64,000 bases of DNA. Source: Paenalicyclobacillus ferrooxydans (GTDB lineage Bacteria; Bacillota; Bacilli; Alicyclobacillales; Alicyclobacillaceae). The position numbers were made by a program, and so were the translations under genes. Below the pieces are notes generated by a model, which was given only the letters and a program-made list of their open reading frames with translations, was not told where the DNA came from and searched no databases. Shown here in pieces: positions 52,706 to 62,139 of this stretch. The stretch is taken from positions 62,001-126,000 of the forward strand of contig NZ_LJCO01000011.1 in the NCBI RefSeq assembly GCF_001399675.1. Direction: 5' to 3'. The first letter of the stretch is position 1, and every line of letters starts with the position of its first letter.

Positions 52706-53973
52706 GTCAGAAACTCGTATTGGCCTATTCCGGAGGACTGGATACCTCCGTTGCAATCGCTTGGTTAAGAGAGACGTTCGGTTACGAGGTTATCGCCATG
52801 TGCGTGGATGTGGGCGAAGGTCAGGACCTGGACTTTGTCCAAAAGAAGGCGCTGGCCGTTGGGGCAACAAAGTCGTACCGCATGGACGCCGTTGGTCGCT
52901 TTGCAAAGGAATTCATTCGACCGGCACTGTTGGCAAACGCTCTCTATGAAGGCAAGTATCCGCTGGCGTCGGCGCTGTCGCGACCGCTCATTTCGCAGCT
53001 ATTGGTCGAGGTTGCGGCCAAGGAAGGCGCTGTGGCGGTTGCGCACGGTTGTACTGGCAAGGGCAATGATCAGGTTCGCTTTGAGGTCTCCGTTAAGTCC
53101 CTCAACCCGGACCTCAAAGTGGTGGCACCGGTGCGTGAATGGAGTTGGACACGCGATCAGGAAATTGAATACGCGAAACAAAATGGTATCCCGATTCCCA
53201 TCACGCAGGCCAGCCCGTACAGTATCGATGCCAACCTGTGGGGACGTGCAATCGAGTGCGGTATGCTGGAAGACCCGTGGGTAGAGGCACCTGCGGACGC
53301 TTTTCAGTGGACGAGTGACCCTGAGGCAGCTCCCGACGAGCCTGAGTACATCGAGATCACCTTTGATGAAGGTGTCCCTGTTGCCGTGAATGGTCACGTC
53401 ATGCAGTTTCATGAACTGATTGGAGAACTGAATAGAATTGCCGGCAAGCATGGGGTTGGCCGGATTGATCACGTGGAGAATCGACTGGTTGGCATTAAGT
53501 CTCGTGAACTGTACGAGTCTCCCGCAGGAATCGTCCTGGTAAGCGCACATAAGGAACTCGAGGGATTGACTCTGACGCGAGAAGTAGCACAGTTTAAAGC
53601 CGGTATCGAGCTTGAGTACAGTAAACTCATTTATAATGGGTTGTGGTTCTCTCCGCTGAAACAAGCGCTCGACGCTTTCGTTTGCGAGACGCAAAAACAT
53701 GTCACCGGCGATGTGCGTGTAAAACTTTATAAAGGGCACTTTCAAGTGGTTGGTCGGAAGTCAGCCTATTCGCTGTATCGCCACGACCTGGCAACATACT
53801 CGACCGGCGACTCCTTCAACCACAACGACGCGGTTGGGTTTATTTCCTTGTGGGGTCTTCCAACCACTGTTTACGCCGAAGTACAGAAACAGACTGGCCC
53901 AAAAGAAGGGCCAGTATCTGCAACTTCTTTTTCCGATGTCACCGCACACGTCCTTGAGGAGGTCAACAGTTGA
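52702..53973 (+). CDS. argG: argininosuccinate synthase
   Basis: The 423-residue enzyme links citrulline and aspartate using ATP. It has the PP-loop ([13 protein letters not shown]), [25 protein letters not shown] and [15 protein letters not shown] motifs. It overlaps argF and argH by four bases each, so the three genes form a tightly coupled operon. Confidence 0.95.
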   Translation: MSQKLVLAYSGGLDTSVAIAWLRETFGYEVIAMCVDVGEGQDLDFVQKKALAVGATKSYRMDAVGRFAKEFIRPALLANALYEGKYPLASALSRPLISQLLVEVAAKEGAVAVAHGCTGKGNDQVRFEVSVKSLNPDLKVVAPVREWSWTRDQEIEYAKQNGIPIPITQASPYSIDANLWGRAIECGMLEDPWVEAPADAFQWTSDPEAAPDEPEYIEITFDEGVPVAVNGHVMQFHELIGELNRIAGKHGVGRIDHVENRLVGIKSRELYESPAGIVLVSAHKELEGLTLTREVAQFKAGIELEYSKLIYNGLWFSPLKQALDAFVCETQKHVTGDVRVKLYKGHFQVVGRKSAYSLYRHDLATYSTGDSFNHNDAVGFISLWGLPTTVYAEVQKQTGPKEGPVSATSFSDVTAHVLEEVNS

Positions 53974-55346
53974 AGCTTTGGGGTGGCCGCTTTACACAAG
54001 AATTAAATCAACTTGCACTTGAATACACAGCATCAATTGGGTTTGATCATCGTCTGTTTCCGTTCGATGTGGAAGGGAGCATGGCACACGCACGGATGCT
54101 TGCGCGAGTGGGCATCCTGACGCGTGAGGAGGCCGATCAGCTGATTTCCGGGCTGTCCGGCCTCAAGGCCGATTACGAAGCTGGCAGGCTCAGTTTTTCC
54201 ATTGATGACGAGGACGTTCATATGAACGTGGAACGTCTGTTGCACGAGCGGGTCGGCGTGGTCGCAGGGAAACTGCACACAGCGCGCAGCCGCAATGATC
54301 AAGTGGCTCTTGACATGCATCTGTTTGTTAAGCAGGCGATTGCGCTTGTGGAGGAGGCCGTCCGAGACCTGCAAGGGGCCCTCGTGGAAACGGCACAACG
54401 CAATATCGATGTCATTGTGCCAGGATACACGCACCTGCAGCGCGCCCAGCCGATCCTGTTTTCACATCATCTTTTGGCCTACTTTTGGATGCTTGAACGG
54501 GACAAGGGTCGACTTCTAGACGCGATGAAACGTGCGGATTGGATGCCGCTTGGGGCTGGGGCTCTTGCGGGGACGACGTTTCCCATCGATCGGGATTTTG
54601 TGCGTGAACAGCTGGGATTTGCAGCCCTCTATGAAAACTCCCTCGATGCTGTATCTGACCGGGATTACGTAATTGAGTTCGTCAGTGCCTTGTCAACGCT
54701 GATGATGCACCTGTCCCGATTGTCTGAAGAGATCATCCTCTGGTCGAGCGAGGAATTTGGCTGGGTTGAGTTAGCGGATGCCTATTGCACCGGATCGAGT
54801 ATGATGCCGCAGAAGAAGAACCCTGACGTGGCTGAGGTTGTACGAGGCAAGACAGGCCGCGTCTACGGACATCTGATGGGGCTGCTTACCATCCTTAAAG
54901 GGCTTCCACTCGCTTATAACAAGGATTTGCAGGAGGACAAGGAGGGCGTATTTGACGCTGTGGATACCGTATTGCCCGCACTGCGCCTGTTTGCGGGTAT
55001 GATTCGGACCTTGTCGATGAAGCGGGAGCGTTTGTCCCATGCTTTCGATCACGATTTCTCGAACGCCACAGACCTGGCGGATTATCTCGCTGCAAAAGGC
55101 TTGCCCTTTCGGGACGCGCACGCAGTCGTCGGACGCTTGGTTCTAGAAGCCATCACCCGCGGAACAAACTTGGCTGGTCTTAGTCTTGACTTGTATAAGT
55201 CCGTCAATCCCTTGTTTGAAGAAGACATTTACACGAAACTCGAACCCGCTCACGTTGTGGAGGCAAGGCAGGCTCGCGGGGGAACGGCTTCGAGTGCAGT
55301 TGCCGTCCAACTGGAGCTTGCCAAGCAGCGCCTTGCCGGCACTTGA
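53970..55346 (+). CDS. argH: argininosuccinate lyase
   Basis: The 458-residue lyase splits argininosuccinate to arginine and fumarate. It has KLWGGRF, the signature [12 protein letters not shown] (about residues 275-286) and [10 protein letters not shown]. Start TTG in a TTGA overlap with argG follows GAGGAGGTC. A terminator at 55367 ends the operon. Confidence 0.95.
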   Translation: MKLWGGRFTQELNQLALEYTASIGFDHRLFPFDVEGSMAHARMLARVGILTREEADQLISGLSGLKADYEAGRLSFSIDDEDVHMNVERLLHERVGVVAGKLHTARSRNDQVALDMHLFVKQAIALVEEAVRDLQGALVETAQRNIDVIVPGYTHLQRAQPILFSHHLLAYFWMLERDKGRLLDAMKRADWMPLGAGALAGTTFPIDRDFVREQLGFAALYENSLDAVSDRDYVIEFVSALSTLMMHLSRLSEEIILWSSEEFGWVELADAYCTGSSMMPQKKNPDVAEVVRGKTGRVYGHLMGLLTILKGLPLAYNKDLQEDKEGVFDAVDTVLPALRLFAGMIRTLSMKRERLSHAFDHDFSNATDLADYLAAKGLPFRDAHAVVGRLVLEAITRGTNLAGLSLDLYKSVNPLFEEDIYTKLEPAHVVEARQARGGTASSAVAVQLELAKQRLAGT

Positions 55347-55365
55347 AACGAATCGATGAGCAGGA

Positions 55366-55402
55366 CAACAGCCTGCAGGGGCATTGCCTCTGCAGGCTGT
55401 TT
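55366..55402 (+). terminator. terminator after argH
   Basis: AACAGCCTGCAG and CTGCAGGCTGTT form a 12-bp stem around GGGCATTGCCT. Confidence 0.8.
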
Positions 55403-55534
55403 GGGATAGATTGACGTAGTGTGAGCTTGTCTTGCAAGGTAGAATAGACATGATAGAGAGAATCAGGCGTAGCTCGGGACCGAAAGAAAGAGAGTTGAGA
55501 GAGTCCCCATGACGCCATCCTGGGAGTGGAAACG

Positions 55535-56752
55535 TTGCTGATTGTTCAGAAGTACGGTGGTACGTCGGTTGGGACTGTTGAGCGAATTCAGGCCGTTGCT
55601 GACCGGGTCGCTGAGACTGTGGCAAACGGGTCATCTGTCGCCGTTGTCGTCTCTGCCATGGGGCACACCACAGATGAGTTGGTGGCATTGTCGAGTGCGC
55701 TGACCAGAGTGCCAAGTCCGCGTGAAATGGATGCCCTCCTGTCAACTGGGGAACAGATATCGGCCGCTTTATTGTCGATGGCTTTGGAAGTGCGTGGTGT
55801 CCGTGCCCGGTCGTTTACGGGGCGGCAGGCCGGAATCGAGACGGAGCCTGTGTTCGGCAGTGCACGCATTGCAACGATTCACACAGAAGCGTTGCAAACG
55901 GCACTTTCTGAAGGAGTCGTGCCTGTCATAACCGGTTTTCAGGGTTATGCCGGTGAAGACGTCACAACACTTGGACGCGGCGGCTCGGATACAACCGCAG
56001 TTGCTGTGGCTGCGATGCTTCATGCAGACGTTTGCGAAATTTATACGGATGTTACGGGGGTCTTCACCACAGATCCACGACTTGTCAAAACAGCGAGGAA
56101 GCTCTCTGAAGTCTCCTACGATGAAATGTTGGAATTAGCGAATCTCGGTGCGCAAGTCTTACACCCTCGCGCGGTCGAGAATGCGAAACGATATCAGGTG
56201 CCGCTTGTCGTCAAGAGCAGCTTTTCACAGGAGGAAGGGACCTACGTGACTGAGACTTCAAACTTAGAGCAGCAGAGTGTTGTTACGGGCATTGCATTTG
56301 AACGGGAAGTAGCTCGGGTGGCTTTGATCGGCGTGTCGCTGCAAAAACATGGGTTAGCGGCCGTTTTCGGCAAGCTTGCTCGGGAAGGGGTTAACGTCGA
56401 TGTCATCGTTCAGAGTGTCGTGCAGACAGTGGACGCAGATGTATCCTTCACAGTGCGCGAGAGCGATGCGGACAAGACATTGTCGCTGACGCGTGCGATG
56501 CAGGAAGAGCTCAGCTTCCGCGATCTGGTCCTCGAAACCGGACTAGCAAAGGTGTCCATTGTGGGGGCAGGCATGATCAGCAATCCCGGTGTTGCTGCAC
56601 GGATGTTTGAGGTGCTGGCAGGGAACGGGATCGAGATAAAGATGGTCAGTACCTCTGAAATCAAGGTCTCATGTATTATCGGCGAATCCGATATGGAAAA
56701 GGCAGTTTCTGTACTCCATACCGCATTCCTTGAGTCCAGTCCCGCTGTATAA
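55535..56752 (+). CDS. lysC: aspartate kinase
   Basis: The protein of about 405 residues has KYGGTSVG, STGEQISAALLSMAL, GRGGSDTTAVA and two C-terminal ACT domains for effector binding. It phosphorylates aspartate, first step to lysine, threonine and methionine. TTG at 55535 is nine bases after GGGAG; GTG at 55526 is an alternative. No lysine riboswitch is visible in the short upstream gap, so transcriptional control by that route is unlikely. Confidence 0.92.
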   Translation: MLIVQKYGGTSVGTVERIQAVADRVAETVANGSSVAVVVSAMGHTTDELVALSSALTRVPSPREMDALLSTGEQISAALLSMALEVRGVRARSFTGRQAGIETEPVFGSARIATIHTEALQTALSEGVVPVITGFQGYAGEDVTTLGRGGSDTTAVAVAAMLHADVCEIYTDVTGVFTTDPRLVKTARKLSEVSYDEMLELANLGAQVLHPRAVENAKRYQVPLVVKSSFSQEEGTYVTETSNLEQQSVVTGIAFEREVARVALIGVSLQKHGLAAVFGKLAREGVNVDVIVQSVVQTVDADVSFTVRESDADKTLSLTRAMQEELSFRDLVLETGLAKVSIVGAGMISNPGVAARMFEVLAGNGIEIKMVSTSEIKVSCIIGESDMEKAVSVLHTAFLESSPAV

Positions 56753-56918
56753 ACGCCCTTCCCCCAAGGGAATGGATGTGTGAGCGGGCCGGTGTGTGTG
56801 CATGCGCGGAACGAATTTCCTTTGCAGTTTGTCTCATTTATGTCTTGCAGGAGCGGTAATGTCGTGTTAATATAAGCGATGTCGCTGTCTAGGCGAGGAC
56901 AAGCGCAAAGGAGCTTTT

Positions 56919-57012
56919 GGAGAGATGTCCGAGTTGGCCGAAGGAGCACGATTGGAAATCGTGTAGGCGGTTTAAACCCGTCTCGAGGGTTCGAATCCCT
57001 CTCTCTCCGCCA
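56919..57012 (+). tRNA. tRNA-Ser (GGA)
   Basis: Class II tRNA with long variable arm, acceptor GGAGAGA/TCTCTCC, anticodon GGA, encoded CCA. Confidence 0.97.
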
Positions 57013-57013
57013 T

Positions 57014-57090
57014 GGCGGTGTAGCTCAGCTGGTCAGAGCACACGGTTCATACCCGTGGAGTCAGTGGTTCGAATCCACTCACCGCCACCA
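57014..57090 (+). tRNA. tRNA-Met (CAT), elongator
   Basis: Acceptor GGCGGTG/CACCGCC paired from base one, CAT anticodon. Elongator Met is most likely; a lysidine-modified Ile tRNA cannot be excluded from sequence alone. Confidence 0.9.
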
Positions 57091-57095
57091 TATCC

Positions 57096-57129
57096 GAACA
57101 GTCAGGGTTTACCTTGGCTGTTCTTTTTG
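57096..57129 (+). terminator. terminator after tRNA-Ser/tRNA-Met
   Basis: GAACAGTCAGG and CCTTGGCTGTTC pair (with one G-U and one mismatch) and are followed by TTTTT. Confidence 0.85.
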
Positions 57130-57317
57130 TATCTGCGTACAAGGCCCCCTCTCAGTACCTCTATTTCGTACATCCCGACTTGGACATTCGCGGTGATTCG
57201 GCTGTGTTGGAAATGATGGTAGATAGGGACCGCCTTCAGAGTGTAGAGTAGAGATAGCTAGTGGGTGGACACTCGCAATCTTTGAACCAGGCGCCCAACG
57301 ATGAAGGGAACGATGAA

Positions 57318-57956
57318 ATGAATTTAGATATCCACTTTTGGTTGCAGCACTACGGGTATATCGGCGTGTTCTTTATTCTGATGAGTGAAGTAATCGGGAT
57401 TCCATTCCCAGCCGAGACTACCCTGACCCTGACGGGAATTGCCTGGAGCGCCGGGCAGTTATCGTTGCTGCCCCTCGTGATTATGGCCTCGCTTGGCAAC
57501 ATTGTAGGTTCAACAATTGGCTATCTTGTAGGCAAATACCTCGGTCGCTTGGTGATTTTACGGGTAGGAAGGTTTGTTGGAATTACGGAGAAGCGGCTTG
57601 ACGCAGCTGAAGTACAGTTTGGGAAGTATCAGTACGGCATTCTCGTCGTGGGCAAGTTCATCGCGGGGATTCGCGTGTTGATCCCTTATCTGGCCGGGAT
57701 TAATGAAATGCCGTTTGTGCGGTTTACAGTCATTAACAGTATCAGTGCTGTCCTCTGGGTGTTCACATTCATCGTCCTTGGCAAGTATATTGGGCAGTTG
57801 TGGAAGAAGTTTCACCCAATTATTCTGCATTACCTGACACCGTCGATCATCATTTTGTGCATCCTTGTTGGGCTGTACGTTTGGTGGAGGGTGTATCGGC
57901 ATCGGAGAGAGAAGTTGAAGGACAGTGAGGACCGAAATTCGAATCAATCGATGTAG
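57318..57956 (+). CDS. DedA/SNARE-associated family membrane protein
   Basis: The 212-residue membrane protein has the DedA arrangement: GYIGVFFILMSEVIGIPFPAETTL, a GNIVGSTIGYLVGKYLGR re-entrant segment and a FIAGIRVLIPYLAGI motif. DedA proteins move lipids, including undecaprenyl phosphate or phospholipids, across the membrane. ATG at 57318 is eight bases after GAAGGGA, so I prefer it to ATG 57312 and to the earlier frame. Confidence 0.88.
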   Translation: MNLDIHFWLQHYGYIGVFFILMSEVIGIPFPAETTLTLTGIAWSAGQLSLLPLVIMASLGNIVGSTIGYLVGKYLGRLVILRVGRFVGITEKRLDAAEVQFGKYQYGILVVGKFIAGIRVLIPYLAGINEMPFVRFTVINSISAVLWVFTFIVLGKYIGQLWKKFHPIILHYLTPSIIILCILVGLYVWWRVYRHRREKLKDSEDRNSNQSM

Positions 57957-57980
57957 TCAAAATGAAGAAGACGAGGTGGA

Positions 57981-58295
57981 TTACTCCTCCTCGTCTTCGT
58001 CTTCCAGCTCATCCATGTAAGTGTTGTAGGCATCGACAACTTTTTGCCACTCTTCGTCAGTGTCGATGTCCGCGAGCACCATTTGGTCTCCGTCTTCACC
58101 GTCGATCCGGAAGATAACACCCTCTTCAAGCTCGTCATCAATTGGGAGCAAAATTGCGTAATCCTGCTCTTCAACGGTAATGACGTCGCCGAGAACAAAC
58201 CGGTGTTCCTGGCCGTCCTCATCTTCCAGAACTATGACTTCCTCATCAAACTCGTCGTCATGATGATGGTCGTGGTCATGATCGTGATCCGCCAT
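57981..58295 (-). CDS. DUF1292 protein with acidic His/Asp N-terminus
   Basis: A 104-residue, very acidic protein with the DUF1292 core (IVLEDEDGQEHRFVLGDVITVEEQDYAIL, about residues 21-49). It starts with an unusual MADHDHDHDHHHDD stretch that could bind divalent metal. Function of the family is unknown. ATG 58295 follows AAGAAGGG. Convergent with dedA; the shared 3' end can form a hairpin. Confidence 0.85.
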   Translation of the reverse strand: MADHDHDHDHHHDDEFDEEVIVLEDEDGQEHRFVLGDVITVEEQDYAILLPIDDELEEGVIFRIDGEDGDQMVLADIDTDEEWQKVVDAYNTYMDELEDEDEEE

Positions 58296-58433
58296 AATAA
58301 CCCTTCTTTCTGCCACTGGCAACAATAACTTGTCCAACATAGCATGTCCTGCCAGACCTGTCAATGTGCCAAACAGACTGCCAGTTGCTGCTAATCAAAT
58401 CTACAGACGCCCGGTCTGCAGCGGCCCCGGGCC

Positions 58434-58808
58434 TCAAACCCGGTTGCCATCGTCATCCTCTTCAACGCGTGCCAGCACCGCCTGAGCGAGACGGCTTGTC
58501 ACTTGCTGGAGCAGGTCATTGACCTCTTGTTGGGACTGTTGAAAGGAGACGACTTCCGGTATCTTTTCCAGTTCGCCCATAATTGATTCAGAGTTGTGAA
58601 GTAAATGTATATAGTGCTTTGGTGGAACCTTTCGAGCCTGGAAATCTCCAATTTGCTCCTGAAGAAGCCTGAGTTCAGCCATTAACTGAGTCGCTCTTAC
58701 GTGCGCCTTCAGGTTTCGTTCTGCTTCATGAAACGCAATGATTTCGGGCGATTGCATGATGAGTGACGCAAGTTCGTCTGTTTCGGCCCAAAGTTCGCCT
58801 TGATTCAA
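58434..58808 (-). CDS. YlbF/YmcA family regulator
   Basis: A 124-residue helical protein in the YlbF/YmcA family. In Bacillus, YlbF, YmcA and YaaT form a complex that adjusts RNase Y activity and Spo0A phosphorylation. The family's helix pairs (ASLIMQSPEIIAFHEAERNLKA as the core) are intact. TTG start behind GGAGGCTGG. Which Bacillus paralogue it equals cannot be settled here. Confidence 0.78.
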   Translation of the reverse strand: MNQGELWAETDELASLIMQSPEIIAFHEAERNLKAHVRATQLMAELRLLQEQIGDFQARKVPPKHYIHLLHNSESIMGELEKIPEVVSFQQSQQEVNDLLQQVTSRLAQAVLARVEEDDDGNRV

Positions 58809-58840
58809 GGATACCAGCCTCCAAGATCATGAAGAAAGGG

Positions 58841-59050
58841 TCAGTTATGACCCTTTCTGTGGTGTAGTTCGTTGTATTGGCGATATGCGTCCGTTGGGCG
58901 GTTTTCAATTCTGTCTCCAATGACAGCGAGGATGATGCCTGCCACCGCAAGTATCGCCAACATGACATAAGACTTGGCAACTAGCCCAATGGCGACCAAG
59001 ACAAATAAAAGTCCGAATAGTACATAGCGTATACCGAGTGTCCGGTTCAC
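58841..59050 (-). CDS. small two-span membrane protein, 69 aa
   Basis: GTG start after GAGGAGC. Two hydrophobic helices (VLFGLLFVLVAIGLV and VMLAILAVAGIILAVI) and a polar C-terminal tail. No family recognised. It precedes the YlbF-type gene with a 32-bp gap, so they are probably co-transcribed. Confidence 0.65.
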   Translation of the reverse strand: MNRTLGIRYVLFGLLFVLVAIGLVAKSYVMLAILAVAGIILAVIGDRIENRPTDAYRQYNELHHRKGHN

Positions 59051-59094
59051 GGGTCGTTGCTCCTCTCTATGATTTGAGAATCATGCATGGTGCT

Positions 59095-59198
59095 TAATGC
59101 ACCCCTCAATGCATCTTGCTTAATGGATCATTCTTACTGCATCTTCCTTACTGCATCTTCCTTAATCGATCCTGCTTAATGAATGATGCTTAGTTGTA
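59095..59198. repeat. degenerate 13-15 nt repeats
   Basis: About seven imperfect copies of a unit like ATGCATCTT(C/G)CTTA lie upstream of the 69-aa gene, between two divergent small genes. Confidence 0.65.
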
Positions 59199-59326
59199 TT
59201 ATACTTGAATATCAATCGTGCAGAAAGGTCATCGTTCGTGACTGTTTCGTGACGCTCCTTGACCCGCCAAGTTCGATGGATTAATCTGTTCATAGGACCT
59301 TAGTTTGCTGAAAGGGGGGCGCGCAA

Positions 59327-59449
59327 ATGACTAATGGACTCATTGGAATGGCTGTTGCGGCAATTGGTGTTATTTGGATGTTGATGACCTGCGCGTCAGA
59401 AACAAAAGAGAATTTTGACCGAGCCCTTGCAAAAGAAATAGACGAATAA
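59327..59449 (+). CDS. small membrane peptide, 40 aa
   Basis: ATG seven bases after AAAGGGGGG. A single N-terminal helix (LIGMAVAAIGVIWMLM) then an acidic tail. A terminator follows at once. No family recognised. Confidence 0.6.
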   Translation: MTNGLIGMAVAAIGVIWMLMTCASETKENFDRALAKEIDE

Positions 59450-59471
59450 TGTCTGATACAAGGTCCTGATT

Positions 59472-59503
59472 GTGAACAGCAGGGGAATCCCTGCTGTTTT
59501 TCT
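59472..59503 (+). terminator. terminator after 40-aa gene
   Basis: AACAGCAGGG and CCCTGCTGTT form a stem around GAAT, followed by TTTT. Confidence 0.88.
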
Positions 59504-59532
59504 ATGCACTTGATGATGGGAGGCTGTGCAAG

Positions 59533-59970
59533 GTGGAATTCTCAGATCTGAATATTCGCTTTCGAGGCACTACACCATTCGTCTTTTACTTCGAAAATGT
59601 ACATCTATTGCTGTTGACGTATGAGCGGGACGACGCAAAGTTTTTGTTTCGAATCGCGTCCCAATCCGGGACTGATGTCACACTCGATTACCCCGGGGAG
59701 ACGTTCGTCGAGCGTGTTCTTGACACATTGTCCAAGGTCTTTTTCGTGCAGGTTCAAGAAGGTGAGGAGGCCGAAGCAGAGGAGTATGTGCTCGGGAGCT
59801 ACTTTGAGTTAAACGGCAAGCTCTATGCGGCTTACTATCAGCGTGAAAAGGTGGACGGTGAGGTGGTGCTGTTCAGGCTTGAAGGAGATACACCGGATTA
59901 CCTGCTCGAGCCGCTGGAAGGCGATGAATACCAGCGAACTGCTTCATATTTCCTCGAAAATTATGTGTAA
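59533..59970 (+). CDS. DUF1292-like acidic protein, 145 aa
   Basis: GTG start nine bases after GGAGGCTG. The C-terminal half (GSYFELNGKLYAAYYQ, VVLFRLEGD) resembles the DUF1292 pattern seen in the gene at 57981. The N-terminal half is beta-rich. Function unknown; family call is tentative. Confidence 0.6.
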   Translation: MEFSDLNIRFRGTTPFVFYFENVHLLLLTYERDDAKFLFRIASQSGTDVTLDYPGETFVERVLDTLSKVFFVQVQEGEEAEAEEYVLGSYFELNGKLYAAYYQREKVDGEVVLFRLEGDTPDYLLEPLEGDEYQRTASYFLENYV

Positions 59971-60088
59971 AGCAACAGGCAGAGAATTCGTATGTTATCA
60001 TATGCGAACACAGCAGCCCTGAAGCGGGGATGAAATGGCCCCAAACCAGGCACGTCAAACTGCCTGTGAAAAATTCAAAAGCCAACAA

Positions 60089-60118
60089 CGCAGGCACCCG
60101 GACACGGATGCCTGCTGT
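60089..60118. terminator. hairpin between convergent genes
   Basis: GCAGGCA and TGCCTGC pair with an inner CCG/CGG, in the gap between the genes ending at 59970 and 60136. Confidence 0.55.
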
Positions 60119-60135
60119 CATGGTCTTTGGAGCGC

Positions 60136-60405
60136 TTACAGGTTCGATGTCAAAAACTCGGATAACTCTTCAGCTTCATCTTCACGGCTAATCTGGAAGG
60201 CGTGCATCAGATAAGCCACGTCAGCTGCTTCATCATCGTTGAGGATCGCCGTTCGTCCGGTTTGGATGACTGTGACCAGCTTCTTACCGTAAAAGTGTGC
60301 GGTTGTCGTGATGGCGACATCGAAGCGGCTGTGATTACCGGCGTATCCAACATAACGGGTTGACGTGTTTTCTGTGTCATCATAAAGAATCCAGTCGTCC
60401 ATCAT
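60136..60405 (-). CDS. DUF3055 protein
   Basis: An 89-residue protein with the pattern TRYVGYAG-x(4)-FDVAITTTAHFYGKKLVTVIQTGR that matches DUF3055, a short Bacilli protein family of unknown function. The start is one of two tandem ATG codons behind GGAGGG. Confidence 0.7.
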   Translation of the reverse strand: MMDDWILYDDTENTSTRYVGYAGNHSRFDVAITTTAHFYGKKLVTVIQTGRTAILNDDEAADVAYLMHAFQISREDEAEELSEFLTSNL

Positions 60406-60478
60406 TTACCCTCCGAACGAAACAAGATGGTCAACCGCAGTCTGACCTTGTGCCGCTATTGTACCACGATGCACCCGG

Positions 60479-60961
60479 CTAAATTTGAAATCGACGAGAT
60501 TTAACCACGGGCTGGTTTTGCTCGCTTTGTAAGCGGTTCAATTCGTTGGTTGCTCTAATGAATAGTTCCTTATCCCGGGCCGAGAGGGCTTCATCAATCT
60601 GTTGCCGCAGCCGTTCTTTTTCATTATCTCGTTTCTGTACCTCACGCAGAAGTTCGGTGACTTCTGATGGAACAGGCAAGTCAGGGAGGTTCACAAACAG
60701 GTACAGCACATCCTGTCGATTGAAAAAACTCCTCAACCGACTCAGGATCTCGTCCGGCTTACTGACTTTCTGAACAGACCCGGCGGCCGGAATACGTGCA
60801 ATCATGCCGTGACGTCCGATAATCAAAAGGGGAACGTTTTCCAAAACAATATGAGTCAGCTCGACCTGCTGGTGTCGCGCTGCAAGAAAGTCAAGAATGC
60901 TGTCCGCACCCTGTGGAAGGATTTTGGTCTTGAGTAGGAGTAGTTCTTCTTTTGCAATCAT
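60479..60961 (-). CDS. IDEAL-domain protein
   Basis: The 160-residue protein ends with an IDEAL domain (RQQIDEALSARDKELFIRATNELNRL, of which IDEAL is the signature). The N-terminal half has a beta-rich segment (THIVLENVPLLIIGRHGMIARI). The domain is found in several small Bacilli proteins of uncertain role. ATG follows AGGAGGGG. Confidence 0.78.
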   Translation of the reverse strand: MIAKEELLLLKTKILPQGADSILDFLAARHQQVELTHIVLENVPLLIIGRHGMIARIPAAGSVQKVSKPDEILSRLRSFFNRQDVLYLFVNLPDLPVPSEVTELLREVQKRDNEKERLRQQIDEALSARDKELFIRATNELNRLQSEQNQPVVKSRRFQI

Positions 60962-61166
60962 GAATACCCCTCCTTACCAAGGAAATAATAGGTATCAAAG
61001 ATTCATCAAGCAAACCCTCATCAAAGGGTTTCATTCATGGCGTTCTGCATCATTCCAAGGCTTGTGTGTCGTTCCGATACTGAGGAGCACAACAGAGCCT
61101 GAATTTGTGTGTATCATCATCGTATGCAGAGAGACCATATCCTGTGAATTTTCGAAACCAAATGTG

Positions 61167-61224
61167 TTGCTTCACTGAGAATCAGGGATTCTACGTTGCT
61201 TCACTGAGAATCAGGGATTCTACT
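61167..61224. repeat. exact 29-bp tandem duplication
   Basis: GTTGCTTCACTGAGAATCAG plus nine more bases occurs twice in direct succession (61167-61195 and 61196-61224). Each copy has an inner inverted repeat AGAATC-AGG-GATTCT. The gap 60962-61351 shows nothing else I can name. Confidence 0.95.
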
Positions 61225-61351
61225 ATGTATATATTTTATCAGAATCATGACTTCTATAGAAGCAGGAGTCGTTTGCCACTTCGGATGCCTTTTCATTTGG
61301 AAATACGGGTGGTACGATGAACCCGAAACGTTGCTGAAGGGATTGAGGTCT

Positions 61352-61819
61352 GTGAAGAAGGCTTTAGTCGTCCTTGATGTACAAAATGAGTTTCTCGGCA
61401 ATACCCTGGACTACATCGCACCTTTATGTCAGCGGTACGTAAATTCGTCCGCAAACGAGTATGACGCTATTATTTTAACTCATTGGGTGTACAAGGAAGC
61501 AGAAGGAAAGAGTGAGCTCCTGGTCAGCCATCCATCCGCCGTCACGGTGGAGAAGCACGGCTATTCGGGTCTCACTGCAGAAACCAAAGCAGTGTTTGAC
61601 GAGCGTGGGATTGAGCAGGTCCACATTGCGGGCGTTGATTCTGAAGGCGCTGTTCTTGCCACGATGTTCGCCTGCTTTGATGCCGGGTATCAAGTCCAGA
61701 TTCTCGAACGGCTGGTCGCATCTTATCACGGCCGCAACTGGGAATCGATGACCATCGCCAGACACATCTTAGGGCCGGAAAACGTTGTGAATATTGGTGG
61801 TGATCGCGTTTACGTGTAA
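61352..61819 (+). CDS. isochorismatase-like protein lacking the nucleophile
   Basis: The 155-residue protein has the isochorismatase/cysteine hydrolase fold pattern: Asp9 in VVLDVQNEF, Lys68 in EKHGYSGL, and GVDSEGAVLATMF where the family has a cysteine (DACVLAT). Ala100 stands in place of that nucleophile, so hydrolysis by the normal route is not possible. I chose GTG at 61352, where the conserved start begins; the frame extends upstream to 61247 without a supported start. Role unknown. Confidence 0.75.
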   Translation: MKKALVVLDVQNEFLGNTLDYIAPLCQRYVNSSANEYDAIILTHWVYKEAEGKSELLVSHPSAVTVEKHGYSGLTAETKAVFDERGIEQVHIAGVDSEGAVLATMFACFDAGYQVQILERLVASYHGRNWESMTIARHILGPENVVNIGGDRVYV

Positions 61820-61837
61820 GGTCTAACAGCTTTGAAA

Positions 61838-61876
61838 ACCGCCTCCCCGAGCATACTACGTGCACGGGGAGGCGGT
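61838..61876 (+). promoter_or_regulatory. hairpin enclosing the ribosome site of the next gene
   Basis: ACCGCCTCCCCG (61838-61849) and CGGGGAGGCGGT (61865-61876) are perfectly complementary. The 3' arm contains GGGGAGG, the ribosome site of the gene at 61882. No T run follows, so it is not an ordinary terminator. Confidence 0.7.
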
Positions 61877-61881
61877 GCTGT

Positions 61882-62091
61882 ATGGATAACTGGGTGTATT
61901 TTGCGGGCCTTTACGGTTCTAAGTTTGAAGCGTACTGCGCCGTGATGTGGATTGAGGCAGACGAACGAATTCGCGGTACGACTCAACCCACTGAGGTCCA
62001 GGTGTATCAGACCAGACACGGGAAGTTTGGCGTACGCTTTCGAAAGGCAGAGGACCACACGCTGTCACAATCCGTCCGAACGACGTACTAA
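61882..62091 (+). CDS. hypothetical protein, 69 aa
   Basis: ATG nine bases after GGAGG. A small, soluble, mixed protein with Trp, Tyr and Cys in its first half (YCAVMWIEADE). No family recognised. Its ribosome site is in the stem of a strong hairpin, so translation may be conditional. Confidence 0.55.
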   Translation: MDNWVYFAGLYGSKFEAYCAVMWIEADERIRGTTQPTEVQVYQTRHGKFGVRFRKAEDHTLSQSVRTTY

Positions 62092-62139
62092 GTCACGCCA
62101 AATGTGACCCGGGTCACAGACTGACCGCGGGTCAAATAT

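Noticed and set aside
55403-55534. lysine riboswitch before aspartate kinase
   Set aside because: Gap of about 130 bases after the argH terminator is too short for the L-box and lacks its conserved segments.
61167-61224. CRISPR-like 29-bp repeats
   Set aside because: The two copies are directly adjacent without a spacer, so this is a simple tandem duplication.
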